Part shown: positions 1-7,451 of the stretch, in pieces
Layout: each line of letters starts with the position of its first letter
Position numbering within the stretch: the stretch's first letter is position 1
NCBI RefSeq assembly: GCF_002021565.1
Contig: NZ_MSZX01000023.1
Span: 27-64,026, forward strand
DNA length: 64,000 nt
DNA from: Paenibacillus selenitireducens
GTDB lineage: Bacteria; Bacillota; Bacilli; Paenibacillales; Paenibacillaceae
Direction: 5' to 3'
The notes under the pieces: model-generated
The model's input: the letters and a program-made list of their open reading frames with translations, nothing else
Databases searched by the model: none
Told to the model about the DNA's origin: nothing
Program-made: the position numbers and the translations under genes

Positions 1-122
1 TAAACCAGCTAATCAAAGTCAAGATTCAACAGATTTAAGATTTCAGAACTCCAAAGAATGCAGACTCAAATAAGCCTACTGCAAGAAGCGAGTTAATGGT
101 AAAATATAACTATTAATATCCG

Positions 123-1331
123 TTATTTGCTCTGAAAGGGCGCGTCGTTACTCAAAATTCCGTAAATCATGCGCAAAAGCTTGTTTGAAGTCGCCACAAT
201 GGCAACTTTGGCAGGTTTGCCTTCAAGTCGTTTTTGCTGGTAATATTGCCATAGAATCGGATTTCGAGGGCCGTGGATTTGCTTTGAGATACCCCCAACT
301 GTTGCTTGGTAGAGCGCTGTACGGAGATATGCAGAGCCCCGTTTTGAGATACGATTCTGGTTTGCTTTAAAGGTTCCTGACTCGTAAACAGATGAATCCA
401 GCCCTGCAAAAGCGGTCAACTGTTTCACGGAAGGGAACCTTTTTATGTCCCCAATTTCAGCGTGAATCATTGCCGCAGTAATCGGCCCCACCCCAGGGAT
501 CGATCGTAGTAGGTGGTAGGCAGAAGATTCTTGAACTAAGGATTCCATTTGTTTTTCGAGTGCTGTAATTCCTTCTTGGTAAGCCTTGAATAACCCTATG
601 AAATTCTGCATTGCAAATATATGCGCCTGAGATCCACACGGATCAGGAAGGCTACTCCGCGCAATTCCCAGAAGCTGCGCGTATTTATCTTCATTCCAAG
701 TACGACCTCTTCGATTCAGCATAAGAATGGTTAATACGTCCTCTTTGTCCGCAGTCAGTAAAGCTGAGGGGGAAGGGAATTTAGTGAGAAGCTGAATGGA
801 TGAAGGGTTGAAAATGTTCTGAAAAGCCTTGTCATAGCCCGGAAAAGCCAAATCCAGAATGGAACGGAATTGCAGCTGAACTTCACCAAGAAGAGCTTTC
901 CATTGGGCATGTTGGCGACAGAGAAACCGTAGTTCAGTGACCTTTTCATCCATTGGCATGATTGGCGTACCTTCCCCTAAATAGAATGCATTAGCAATTC
1001 GAATTGCATCAATAGGATCGGTCTTTACCTTACGAGTAGAGCGCTTTTTGAGCTCATGAGTCGTTAAGGGGTTTAACAAGAAAACGGGATACCCGTGCGA
1101 GAAAAAGAAAGAAGCAATAGGCTTCGAATAATTACCAGTCGCCTCCATAACGACAGTTGGTCGCAGCGTTGTAGATTCTTCAAGCTGAACAAGAACTGAA
1201 AGCAATGACGAAACATGATCAGGTGAATGGGAGAAAGAGAAGGGCTTTTTCACTTGTACGCCATAGGAAGTGAAGGCAGCGGCAACGCTCTTCCCCTTCG
1301 CAATATCGATACTTAAAACAGGTTGATTCAT
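123..1331 (-). CDS. IS110-family transposase (DEDD recombinase)
   Basis: Transposase of an IS110-type insertion sequence, 402 aa, which cuts and joins DNA through a RuvC-like DEDD domain and a C-terminal serine domain. Visible motifs: N-terminal LSIDIAKGK with the first Asp, VVMEATGNY with the Glu, KTDPIDAIRIA with the paired Asp, then the C-terminal SIPGVGPITAA helix-hairpin-helix and SKRGSAYLR carrying the probable Ser. The ATG at 1331 is preferred over an upstream in-frame start because GGAGG sits 7 bases before it. The reading frame is intact and full length for the family, so the element may be active. Such elements lack terminal inverted repeats, so its ends cannot be fixed from one copy. 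Confidence 0.93.
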   Translation of the reverse strand: MNQPVLSIDIAKGKSVAAAFTSYGVQVKKPFSFSHSPDHVSSLLSVLVQLEESTTLRPTVVMEATGNYSKPIASFFFSHGYPVFLLNPLTTHELKKRSTRKVKTDPIDAIRIANAFYLGEGTPIMPMDEKVTELRFLCRQHAQWKALLGEVQLQFRSILDLAFPGYDKAFQNIFNPSSIQLLTKFPSPSALLTADKEDVLTILMLNRRGRTWNEDKYAQLLGIARSSLPDPCGSQAHIFAMQNFIGLFKAYQEGITALEKQMESLVQESSAYHLLRSIPGVGPITAAMIHAEIGDIKRFPSVKQLTAFAGLDSSVYESGTFKANQNRISKRGSAYLRTALYQATVGGISKQIHGPRNPILWQYYQQKRLEGKPAKVAIVATSNKLLRMIYGILSNDAPFQSK

Positions 1332-1520
1332 ATGACCTCCTTGGATGACACTAGGACCCAAAACAAATGCTCTCCACAGGTTGGCACGGTGATACGGGCT
1401 CTAGGCCCAACCAGCTAAATCGGGGTATGAACATTGCTAGGGCTGAAACACTTTATGTGACGAGATCTAAGTCCCAACACCACATTCGTTCTTAACCCAG
1501 TGCTAATCTTTTAAGTATAA
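1332..1520 (-). ncRNA. IS110 left-end non-coding region, candidate bridge RNA
   Basis: About 190 bases upstream of the IS110 transposase carry no open frame. In IS110-group elements the left end upstream of the recombinase gene encodes a bridge RNA that specifies target and donor DNA (established for IS621). Here only position and orientation support the call; short complementary segments such as ggctctaggccc are present, but I did not fold the sequence. Confidence 0.3.
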
Positions 1521-1525
1521 AAGAA

Positions 1526-1556
1526 AAGCTCATCCCCGATGAACTGGGATGAGCTT
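1526..1556. terminator. Perfect 10-bp hairpin between IS110 and first attC-like repeat
   Basis: AAGCTCATCC at 1526-1535 pairs perfectly with GGATGAGCTT at 1547-1556. There is no long T tract, so it may be a weak bidirectional terminator or the boundary of the insertion sequence. Confidence 0.4.
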
Positions 1557-1560
1557 AATA

Positions 1561-1753
1561 TACCAACACCATGTTCACGCTTCGGGGCATTCGCCCCTCG
1601 GTCCGGCAGGAGTTAGATGTAGGTTCGGAGAAGTATTTGACAGCTGCAGGGACGCGGAATCAGCCAGACACATCCGCACCGATTAAGCGCATCGCGCCCG
1701 GCGACTTCGTCGCCTTAAGTCGATGGGGTGTCGTAAACACATTAACGTTATCT
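1561..1753 (+). repeat. attC-like structured repeat A
   Basis: First member of a repeat family in this window. Outer arms tgttcacg (near 1573) and cgtaaaca (1732-1739) pair. An inner arm cgattaag pairs with cttaagtcg further on, and the element ends in GTTATCT at 1747-1753. It is the most divergent copy, but it keeps the same order of arms as copies at 2657, 4662, 37673 and 38479. A 68-codon open frame over this stretch is explained by the repeat and is not annotated. Confidence 0.55.
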
Positions 1754-2036
1754 GCAGTTCGTGTAGTGCCAAAATAAAAAATAATAATTGAACATGCCGT
1801 GTGTTTTAAGCTAATCGTAAGAACCAAAAGTGAGACGATAATCCAGTGCAAGAATTTGCTAAAGAGAATAAACAAGCATCGCCAGTATGTGTTGGCAATA
1901 AAAGAAGTATATCATATAGTGGAAAAGATAAATTACATTATAGTAAAGGGTAGATATTTCAGAAATGAGCAACACTAGTCAGACCATAAAGTGGCTACTG
2001 GTGGTTAAGCTTAACCTTAGAAGGGTTGGAAATTAA

Positions 2037-2516
2037 GTGGTCGTGTACTGGCTAAGTTTATTGTTATTCACCTTACTCGGAAGTTTTATGTTCTGGATTT
2101 TCCTCTACAAAATTGTATGGGAAACTTGGAAAACTCGAAAAATAAATCCACGAAAAAAGAGAATCAAAAAGGTTAGGCGGACGTTTTTCGGCAAAGTGAA
2201 ACATATTTTCGGGATTGGATTATCTTATGTTTTCATGTTAGTTTTATTTATTGGCATACCTACCTTCTGTTTCTATATTGCAGTTCCGACTTGGTTAGAC
2301 CTACCTGCTGTGATTACAGGTAACTATGCCGAGGTGACAGGTCATTTAACTAACAGTGCCACTGTTGAGATGAAAGGTAAGTCATGGGGTTACCCATACT
2401 ATGCTTATATTGATGGAGAATTCTATTCTTCTCTAGTACCGCTTGATGCTTTTGAGGATCTAACAATTACTGTGAATTATCTACCGCACACGAAAGTAAT
2501 TGTGGACATGCTGTAA
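2037..2516 (+). CDS. Hypothetical two-helix membrane protein, cassette gene 1
   Basis: Unrecognised 159-aa protein. Residues 3-26 are a hydrophobic helix, followed by a strongly basic loop (residues 33-55, Lys/Arg rich, probably cytoplasmic), a second hydrophobic helix at about 62-88, and a soluble C-terminal part of some 70 residues that would lie outside the cell. The start is a GTG at 2037; a second in-frame GTG lies two codons later and neither has a strong ribosome site. The gene sits alone between attC-like repeats A and B, in the same direction as the other single genes of this array. No function can be assigned. Confidence 0.6.
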   Translation: MVVYWLSLLLFTLLGSFMFWIFLYKIVWETWKTRKINPRKKRIKKVRRTFFGKVKHIFGIGLSYVFMLVLFIGIPTFCFYIAVPTWLDLPAVITGNYAEVTGHLTNSATVEMKGKSWGYPYYAYIDGEFYSSLVPLDAFEDLTITVNYLPHTKVIVDML

Positions 2517-2656
2517 CCACTCTTAGCGAACGGCTATTTTAGATGAATTTTGGGAGAGAGCAGATAGGAAAACAAAAGGAAATAAGAAAAAGTATGGAAT
2601 TAATAAAACAAGGTAATTGAAAATAGCTATAGAAGATCGAAGATGACACAAACAGC

Positions 2657-2820
2657 AGATAACTTCGTATCTACGCATCGTCGCTAACGCTCCTTGGTCT
2701 GCCCGAGGTTTTTCGGGGGAAGATGACTCAGGCAGACAACCCTGCGAGGCTAAGTCCGTCGGACCCGGTCGCGTGCGCTCCCTTAAGCCTCTCGGGTTCG
2801 TAGATACAACAACGTTAGGT
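2657..2820 (+). repeat. attC-like structured repeat B
   Basis: Begins AGATAAC and ends GTTAGGT, which fits the integron core consensus GTTRRRY. Outer arms cgtatctacg (2666-2675) and cgtagatac (2799-2807) pair. Internal arms ggtctgcc/ggcagac and gaggctaag/cttaagcctc form two further stems. The element lies 3' of the previous gene and 45 bp before the next start codon. Confidence 0.75.
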
Positions 2821-2864
2821 GAAATTCCTGAAAGATAATATAAGAATCATTTGGAGAGTGATTA

Positions 2865-3479
2865 ATGATATATCTTTGCTTATCGCTACTCTTAACCTTT
2901 TCGTACAAGCTAGTAGAAGTAGCTATTAAAAGTACTCCATACAGAAGTGGTGGTAAATATACTGTATTATGCTGGGCAACTGTGATAGCAGCTCTCATTC
3001 CCCTATTTAATAGAAATTATATTTTTAAGTTGCCAGTTGAATATGATAATGCATTACCAATGTTTCTTCTACTTATTATTTTTACTGTGATCGCAGCACG
3101 CTTCTCAGGCTATAATCCAATTGGGAAGTACAACATCATTAATTTTGTGATAACATTTCCGGTTGTAGAAGAGATTATCTTTAGGGGATTGATATTACCA
3201 AACATTAAACCTTTTATTGTCCCAACAATATATATGGATGTTTTATATATGCCAGTAACAATTCCAGTAATCATTACTGCATGTCTGTTCGCAATCTGTC
3301 ATTTGCAATACTACAAATTATCAGTCGAAAGTTTTCGATTTATGATTTTTGCATTTTTAGGTGGAATACTGATGGGAGCTATGACAGAGATGACTCAATC
3401 AATTTTGTTTTCACTTATATTACATATCGTATTCAATTCATTTTCAATTCTCTTTTCAAAGAGAATAATAAAGATATAG
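2865..3479 (+). CDS. CPBP-family intramembrane glutamic endopeptidase
   Basis: A 204-aa multi-pass membrane protein of the CPBP (Abi/CAAX prenyl protease-like) family. These are membrane proteases implicated in bacteriocin immunity and in processing of membrane proteins. Three family motifs are present in order: EEIIFR (Glu102, Glu103, Arg107), AICHLQ with His146, and LHIVFN with His187 and Asn191, which together form the predicted active site. Six or so hydrophobic segments are visible. The ATG at 2865 follows a GGAG. The gene is a single-gene cassette between attC-like repeats B and C. Immunity or phage defence is possible, but the sequence does not show which. Confidence 0.88.
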   Translation: MIYLCLSLLLTFSYKLVEVAIKSTPYRSGGKYTVLCWATVIAALIPLFNRNYIFKLPVEYDNALPMFLLLIIFTVIAARFSGYNPIGKYNIINFVITFPVVEEIIFRGLILPNIKPFIVPTIYMDVLYMPVTIPVIITACLFAICHLQYYKLSVESFRFMIFAFLGGILMGAMTEMTQSILFSLILHIVFNSFSILFSKRIIKI

Positions 3480-3504
3480 TTTGTGGTTTGATCGAGGAAG
3501 CGTA

Positions 3505-3598
3505 ACCAGCAGACAACCCTGCACTACCTAACCGCATCGCGGCCAACCGCTACGCTCCTTTAAGGTAGTGAGGGTTCGTAGATACAAGAACGTTATGT
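3505..3598 (+). repeat. attC-like repeat C, left half missing
   Basis: Keeps the inner stem, with ACTACCTAA pairing to TTAAGGTAGT. Both strands of that stem changed relative to repeat B (GAGGCTAA/TTAAGCCTC), so pairing is conserved while sequence is not. Ends with cgtagatac and GTTATGT (3592-3598). The outer left arm is absent. Confidence 0.65.
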
Positions 3599-3654
3599 GA
3601 AATCAGCGTAATGCTACTAAGCAATTGAAAGTCAATCTAAAGGAGTGCGAATAC

Positions 3655-4263
3655 ATGGGGTGGAGTGAATTGAGAAGAATTCCAAATGAATATAATGAAA
3701 CAATTAAAGAAATCGATGAAAGAATTATCGACTTAATCTATACTCGTCGATCTATAACCGAAGGCAGAAGATTTTTTCCATCAAGTGAGCAAATAACACA
3801 ATGGTCATTAAGATTTCAAATGGATGAATCTCAAATTAGGTTTATAATTCATAATTTGCAAGATCAAGTTAGACCAATTATTCCGGATGAGATAGGTGAA
3901 CTTCAAAACGTTTTATCAATTATGAAAAAGTCGATTGTAGAGTCTTGCGAATATACATTAACTCATTCTATGCAATATAAGAATGTGAGTATTGTCTTTG
4001 TAGATATTAGGCTTCAAAATGCTGAACAACGTGAAGTTCATCTTAAACCTAATCTATTACTTGAGATCATTAGTGACCAACAATTTTTAGTTCGGAGATA
4101 CGGGAGTCATGGGGGAGGGGCACAAACAGAGATGCAATTCATTATTTCTCCACCAATACCAGAAACCCTTGATAATCTAGAATTTTCATTAGTTCCAAGT
4201 GCAAATTTTTTGGAGAGAAAAATTCAAGAAATAGTCTTGGATAAACAAATTGATTTTAACTAA
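3655..4263 (+). CDS. Hypothetical protein, cassette gene 3
   Basis: A 202-aa soluble protein with no recognised domain. The N-terminal half (residues 1-90) is rich in charged residues and predicted helix. The middle (about 110-175) alternates hydrophobic and polar residues as in beta strands and contains a Gly-rich turn SHGGGAQ. There is no signal peptide or membrane segment. The ATG at 3655 is chosen over an upstream TTG at 3625 because AAAGGAG lies 9 bases before it. It occupies the third position of the cassette-like array, 56 bp after GTTATGT of repeat C. Its base composition is as A+T-rich as that of neighbouring cassette genes. Confidence 0.65.
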   Translation: MGWSELRRIPNEYNETIKEIDERIIDLIYTRRSITEGRRFFPSSEQITQWSLRFQMDESQIRFIIHNLQDQVRPIIPDEIGELQNVLSIMKKSIVESCEYTLTHSMQYKNVSIVFVDIRLQNAEQREVHLKPNLLLEIISDQQFLVRRYGSHGGGAQTEMQFIISPPIPETLDNLEFSLVPSANFLERKIQEIVLDKQIDFN

Positions 4264-4309
4264 AGACAAAGAGCAATTTTGGAGTGAATTCGAAGAAGTC
4301 ACTGACATC

Positions 4310-4366
4310 ATATAACATTATATTCACGCATCAGAAAATATAAATATATGAGAACATTTGTGCGTA
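4310..4366 (+). repeat. attC-like repeat D, left-end remnant
   Basis: ATATAAC followed by attatattcacgca matches the left end of repeats E and H, and a short tgcgta follows about 30 bases later. The conserved inner stems and the GTT end are absent. Confidence 0.45.
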
Positions 4367-4435
4367 GGTGGGGGAATAGGTGAAATATAGATAACAATTG
4401 AATCTTGGGTGGGCATGGGTTCAACAAGAAAAAGT

Positions 4436-4476
4436 AAAAACCCACCCAAAGATTAGAAGCCAAAGGTGGGTTTTTG
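4436..4476. terminator. Hairpin aaaaacccacc/ggtgggttttt
   Basis: Inverted repeat with A-rich left and T-rich right flanks, typical of a bidirectional intrinsic terminator. An alternative partner (cttgggtggg) lies just upstream near 4404. Confidence 0.6.
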
Positions 4477-4523
4477 TTCCTGAATGACTAAGAAGGGAAT
4501 ATACCATCCAAGCCAATTGTACT

Positions 4524-4554
4524 GACCAAGTGTTCGACGCACTTGGTCTTTATT
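4524..4554 (+). terminator. Hairpin gaccaagtg/cacttggtc
   Basis: Perfect 9-bp stem with 7-base loop followed by tttatt. Confidence 0.5.
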
Positions 4555-4661
4555 AAATAAATAATATCACACTTGAAAACATGTATCAAAACAGAAATTG
4601 AAAAAAGTAAAATATTATTAAAGTGTTTTGTTTATGTAAGCTCGAAGAAGTCATCTCCAAC

Positions 4662-4817
4662 ATATAACACTGTATTCCTGCTACGTCACGTCCGCTCCCT
4701 GGTCTGCTTGAGGCTTTTCAGGGGAGCAGACAAACCCTGCGAAACTAAGTGGCGAAGCCACCCAGTCGCATACGCTCCTTTAAGCCTCTTAGGTTCAGGA
4801 ACACAACAACGTTAGCC
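4662..4817 (+). repeat. attC-like structured repeat E
   Basis: Starts ATATAAC, with outer arms tgtattcctg and caggaacac (4796-4804), and ends GTTAGCC at 4811-4817. The middle stem is ggtctgct/agcagac, a compensated change relative to ggtctgcc/ggcagac in repeat B. The inner stem is less perfect. Starts 44 bp before the GNAT start codon. Confidence 0.75.
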
Positions 4818-4860
4818 GAAATTAAAGAAATAATGATGGAACACGAAAGGAATATATAAA

Positions 4861-5322
4861 ATGAATCTAATCCGTATAGAACCAATTGATAAACATAATT
4901 GGGAAGAAGCTCTTTCAATATCTTTACATAAATCACAAGAGAAGTTTGTGTCTCCTATTATCGAATCTTTAGCATGGGCTTATATAAAACCGTGGGATGA
5001 GGCTTTTGATCCATATATTTTGTGCAGGGATGATATAACATTCGGATATTTCTTTCTTTCCTATACACCTAATAGTACGAATAATTACTGGATCGGTGGT
5101 TTTCAAATAGACAAGGATTATCAAACGATGGGATTAGGAACACAATCTCTTAGAAGAATATTAGAATTCATTCAAGAAACGCACCGACAATGTGAAGTAA
5201 TATCTCTAACAATCGAAAAAAGTAATAATCATGCCAGAAAGCTTTACGAGAACTTCGGATTTATTAATCAAGATAAAGAGAATCAATATGGTGAGATTAT
5301 ATATAAGCTAAAGTTAAAATAA
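4861..5322 (+). CDS. GNAT-family N-acetyltransferase, cassette gene
   Basis: A 153-aa single-domain acetyltransferase that would transfer acetyl from acetyl-CoA to an amine. The core acetyl-CoA loop is visible as QTMGLGTQS (about residues 92-100), preceded by the strand NYWIGGFQI and followed by the C-terminal LYENFGF motif. Overall it resembles the polyamine (spermine/spermidine) acetyltransferase type, but the substrate is uncertain. The ATG at 4861 follows gaaaggaat. It is the last gene of the first cassette-like array; acetyltransferases are common integron cargo. A related GNAT occupies the same kind of slot at 37994. Confidence 0.85.
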   Translation: MNLIRIEPIDKHNWEEALSISLHKSQEKFVSPIIESLAWAYIKPWDEAFDPYILCRDDITFGYFFLSYTPNSTNNYWIGGFQIDKDYQTMGLGTQSLRRILEFIQETHRQCEVISLTIEKSNNHARKLYENFGFINQDKENQYGEIIYKLKLK

Positions 5323-5350
5323 GTCCATTAGCTCGCTTCGATAAAGATAC

Positions 5351-5388
5351 AGCCACATTGGATAATTTTCTGATGTGGCCATTTGTGT
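5351..5388 (+). terminator. Probable terminator after GNAT gene
   Basis: gccacat and atgtggc pair across a 14-base loop, followed by catttgtg. Confidence 0.4.
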
Positions 5389-5605
5389 AATATATCATTT
5401 CTAATTGATTATTATATATTTTCATTATGTTTTCATTGCTATAATTTCATTCATATATTCCAGAATTAGTTTAACAATGGATGGATTAAAGCCGAAGCAG
5501 CTAACCTCTGCGATACTTTGTGTAAGGATTTTATTCAAGGTAAAACCGTTTACTATTCATTCTAAAAGCAATCAATTATTTCGTTTTAATGAGGAGGAAT
5601 GGCGT

Positions 5606-6544
5606 GTGAAATTAGCTGATTGGTCTGATGATATGAATGATTATGATTTATCAAGTGAATATTCTATTCGAAAGGCCGACCCTGAAGAATGGGGAGTCTA
5701 TTGTTCCGTTTATTATAATATGCGTTATAATGGTTTTTTTAGGGAAGAAGGCTTCAATGCTCCGCGAAGAAACGCTTTTTGGATCTATAAAGGAGAATCA
5801 AAAATAGGTGGAGTAAGGATGGAGCCAAATATTATATATCATTTATTCTATATTCCCCCATTCAAAGATTCATTTGAGGTACTGAAGCTTCTTAAAAATA
5901 TATTAATAAAATGGTCTGATAGAACGAAACATATAAAGACCTTTGAGGTTCTTCCAGACCAAGTTAATTTATTTGCGAGGGCTGGATTTTGGCCAGATGA
6001 GTTCAGATGTCGTTGGATGCAGCGCCCCACGGATCATTTCAACGTTATTTGGGATAGTAATCTTATGATTAAGAGTCCCCAAATCATAGAAAATGGGATG
6101 GGTGCTAAGCGATTCACTAATGAAGACGAAATTGCTCATTGTGACTTTAATAGCTTTGCAGGAGGTTTTGAAGCAGTAAGGAGAAAAAAGTCCTCTCTTG
6201 AAGATTTTATACCTAACGAAGATCCCAATTTAACAAATGAGATACTAACTCAAGCGTCTACACTTGTTTATGATCAGGATACGGGTCAGCTTATTGCAAA
6301 TTGTCGCCTTTGTTTACAAGACAATCAAGCAGCAGTATACAGTATAGGTGTCATCCCCGCTTACAGAGGAAGAGGGATTGCTACACGAATGTTACAAAGA
6401 GCCCTGACGGGCCTTAAAGATAAGTATCCAGTACTAAGATTGTATGTCATGGAAGGTAATGATGCAGAGTCAGTCTATCTTAATCTCGGGTTTGTTCCAG
6501 GAGTACAGGAGATACAAAATATGTTTATTATCCCATATGAATGA
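5606..6544 (+). CDS. GNAT-family N-acetyltransferase, two-domain
   Basis: A 312-aa protein. The C-terminal half (about residues 165-312) is a clear GNAT domain with the acetyl-CoA loop YRGRGIATRM and the closing VYLNLGF motif. The N-terminal half looks like a second, degenerate GNAT fold containing YKGESKIGGVRM and RAGFWPD. The frame is open back to 5405, but the first 67 codons are hydrophobic and lack a ribosome site. A GTG at 5606 has GAGGAGG eight bases upstream, so I start there. No attC-like repeat follows, so it is probably outside the cassette array. Substrate unknown. Confidence 0.8.
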   Translation: MKLADWSDDMNDYDLSSEYSIRKADPEEWGVYCSVYYNMRYNGFFREEGFNAPRRNAFWIYKGESKIGGVRMEPNIIYHLFYIPPFKDSFEVLKLLKNILIKWSDRTKHIKTFEVLPDQVNLFARAGFWPDEFRCRWMQRPTDHFNVIWDSNLMIKSPQIIENGMGAKRFTNEDEIAHCDFNSFAGGFEAVRRKKSSLEDFIPNEDPNLTNEILTQASTLVYDQDTGQLIANCRLCLQDNQAAVYSIGVIPAYRGRGIATRMLQRALTGLKDKYPVLRLYVMEGNDAESVYLNLGFVPGVQEIQNMFIIPYE

Positions 6545-6679
6545 CTCCGAAGGGAAAATTGCCTAAGTTTGCGCGGGGATCATTACGGTAGAATATCCAT
6601 TTGTGTTACTGGATTCGCTCTTAAAGGCACACAGCATAGAGACATTACACGCCGCATAAAATGAGATTTATTTTTGTTA

Positions 6680-6725
6680 TGTCCCCAAGTTTCTGTCATT
6701 TTTATTTGACAAGAACTTGGGGACA
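6680..6725. repeat. 12-bp perfect inverted repeat in a gene-free stretch
   Basis: tgtccccaagtt at 6680-6691 pairs with aacttggggaca at 6714-6725. The surrounding 6545-6887 holds no convincing gene. The palindrome looks more like the end of a lost mobile element than a terminator, since no T tract follows directly. Confidence 0.4.
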
Positions 6726-6838
6726 TTGCCGTTTTTGACAAGAAGATGAGCACAGTACCGATTAACAAATAATGAACAACCTCCTAGGGGATGTATTATC
6801 TTCCCTGTGACTTGGGTAAAAAGTTTTTTGTATAAAAT

Positions 6839-6864
6839 GAACTTTTTATACCTCTGGGGTCTCT
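6839..6864 (+). promoter_or_regulatory. Candidate ECF-type autoregulated promoter
   Basis: TGAAC at 6839-6843 followed 16 bases later by GTCT at 6860-6863 resembles the AAC and CGTC boxes of extracytoplasmic-function sigma promoters, directly before a sigma factor gene. Confidence 0.3.
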
Positions 6865-6887
6865 TATCTATGAAAAGGGGAGAGAAC

Positions 6888-7451
6888 ATGAAAGTAAGCC
6901 ATCTTGTCAAACAAGCCCAAAAAGGCAACAAAGAAGCTTTATTACAACTCATCATGGCCGATCAGGACGCTTATTATCGACTTGCGTATACCTACATGGG
7001 GAACGAGCATGATGCGATGGATGCCATGGAAGACATGATTGTCACGCTGTATGAAAAGATCGATCAATTGCAAAAAGGCGAAGCATTCTACAGCTGGAGC
7101 AAAACCATTCTCGTCAATCGTTGCAGAACATTACTCCTCAAAAAAGGGCGATTGCTCCCTTTGGAAGACGAGCAAGAACAAACCATCGCTGCATTCACTG
7201 ACGATAATCCGTATCGCCATATAGAGTCTGAGTTGGATATGCAGGTGCTGCTATCCCATCTGAATGCACAGCAGCGGGAAGCGATCGAACTTCGATATGT
7301 TCATGATCTTCCGTATCAGACGATTGCGGACATGACCGGCGCGCCGCTCGGAACCATCAAATCAAGAATCTCACAAGGCATACTTAAATTGAAAGCCATG
7401 ATCGGAGGTGATCGTTATGGAGACGATCGAGGAGAAATTACAGGAGTATAA
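6888..7451 (+). CDS. ECF sigma factor
   Basis: A 187-aa RNA polymerase sigma factor of the extracytoplasmic-function class. Region 2 covers about residues 20-85 (AYTYMGNEHDAMDAMEDM), and region 4 about 125-180 with LSHLNAQQREAIELRY and the helix-turn-helix YQTIADMTGAPLGTIKSR. The ATG at 6888 is favoured because AGGGGAGAG precedes it; an upstream in-frame start would add an improbable hydrophobic tail. The next gene, its probable membrane anti-sigma factor, overlaps it by 35 bp, so translation is coupled. A similar sigma/anti-sigma pair lies at 50222-52130. Confidence 0.9.
   Translation: MKVSHLVKQAQKGNKEALLQLIMADQDAYYRLAYTYMGNEHDAMDAMEDMIVTLYEKIDQLQKGEAFYSWSKTILVNRCRTLLLKKGRLLPLEDEQEQTIAAFTDDNPYRHIESELDMQVLLSHLNAQQREAIELRYVHDLPYQTIADMTGAPLGTIKSRISQGILKLKAMIGGDRYGDDRGEITGV

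Larger units (their letters stand above)
4264..4661 (+). other. Gene-free stretch with a broken attC-like end and two hairpins
   Basis: About 400 bases without a convincing gene. It begins with a left-end attC-like remnant (4310-4366), then two terminator-like hairpins, then an A+T-rich stretch. The segment cgaagaagtca before ATATAAC occurs both at 4291 and 4643, so the left flank of the repeat is duplicated around this stretch. That suggests a deleted cassette. Confidence 0.5.

Noticed and set aside
1571-1777. 68-codon frame in repeat A
   Set aside because: Coincides with the structured repeat and shows no ribosome site or protein features.
2657-2820. Repeat B as a riboswitch or group II intron fragment
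   Set aside because: No intron domain V/VI or known aptamer features, and copies lie 3' of genes with GTT ends, which fits attC-like sites better.
4573-4815. 80-codon frame running into repeat E
   Set aside because: Half of it is repeat E, and it has no ribosome site.
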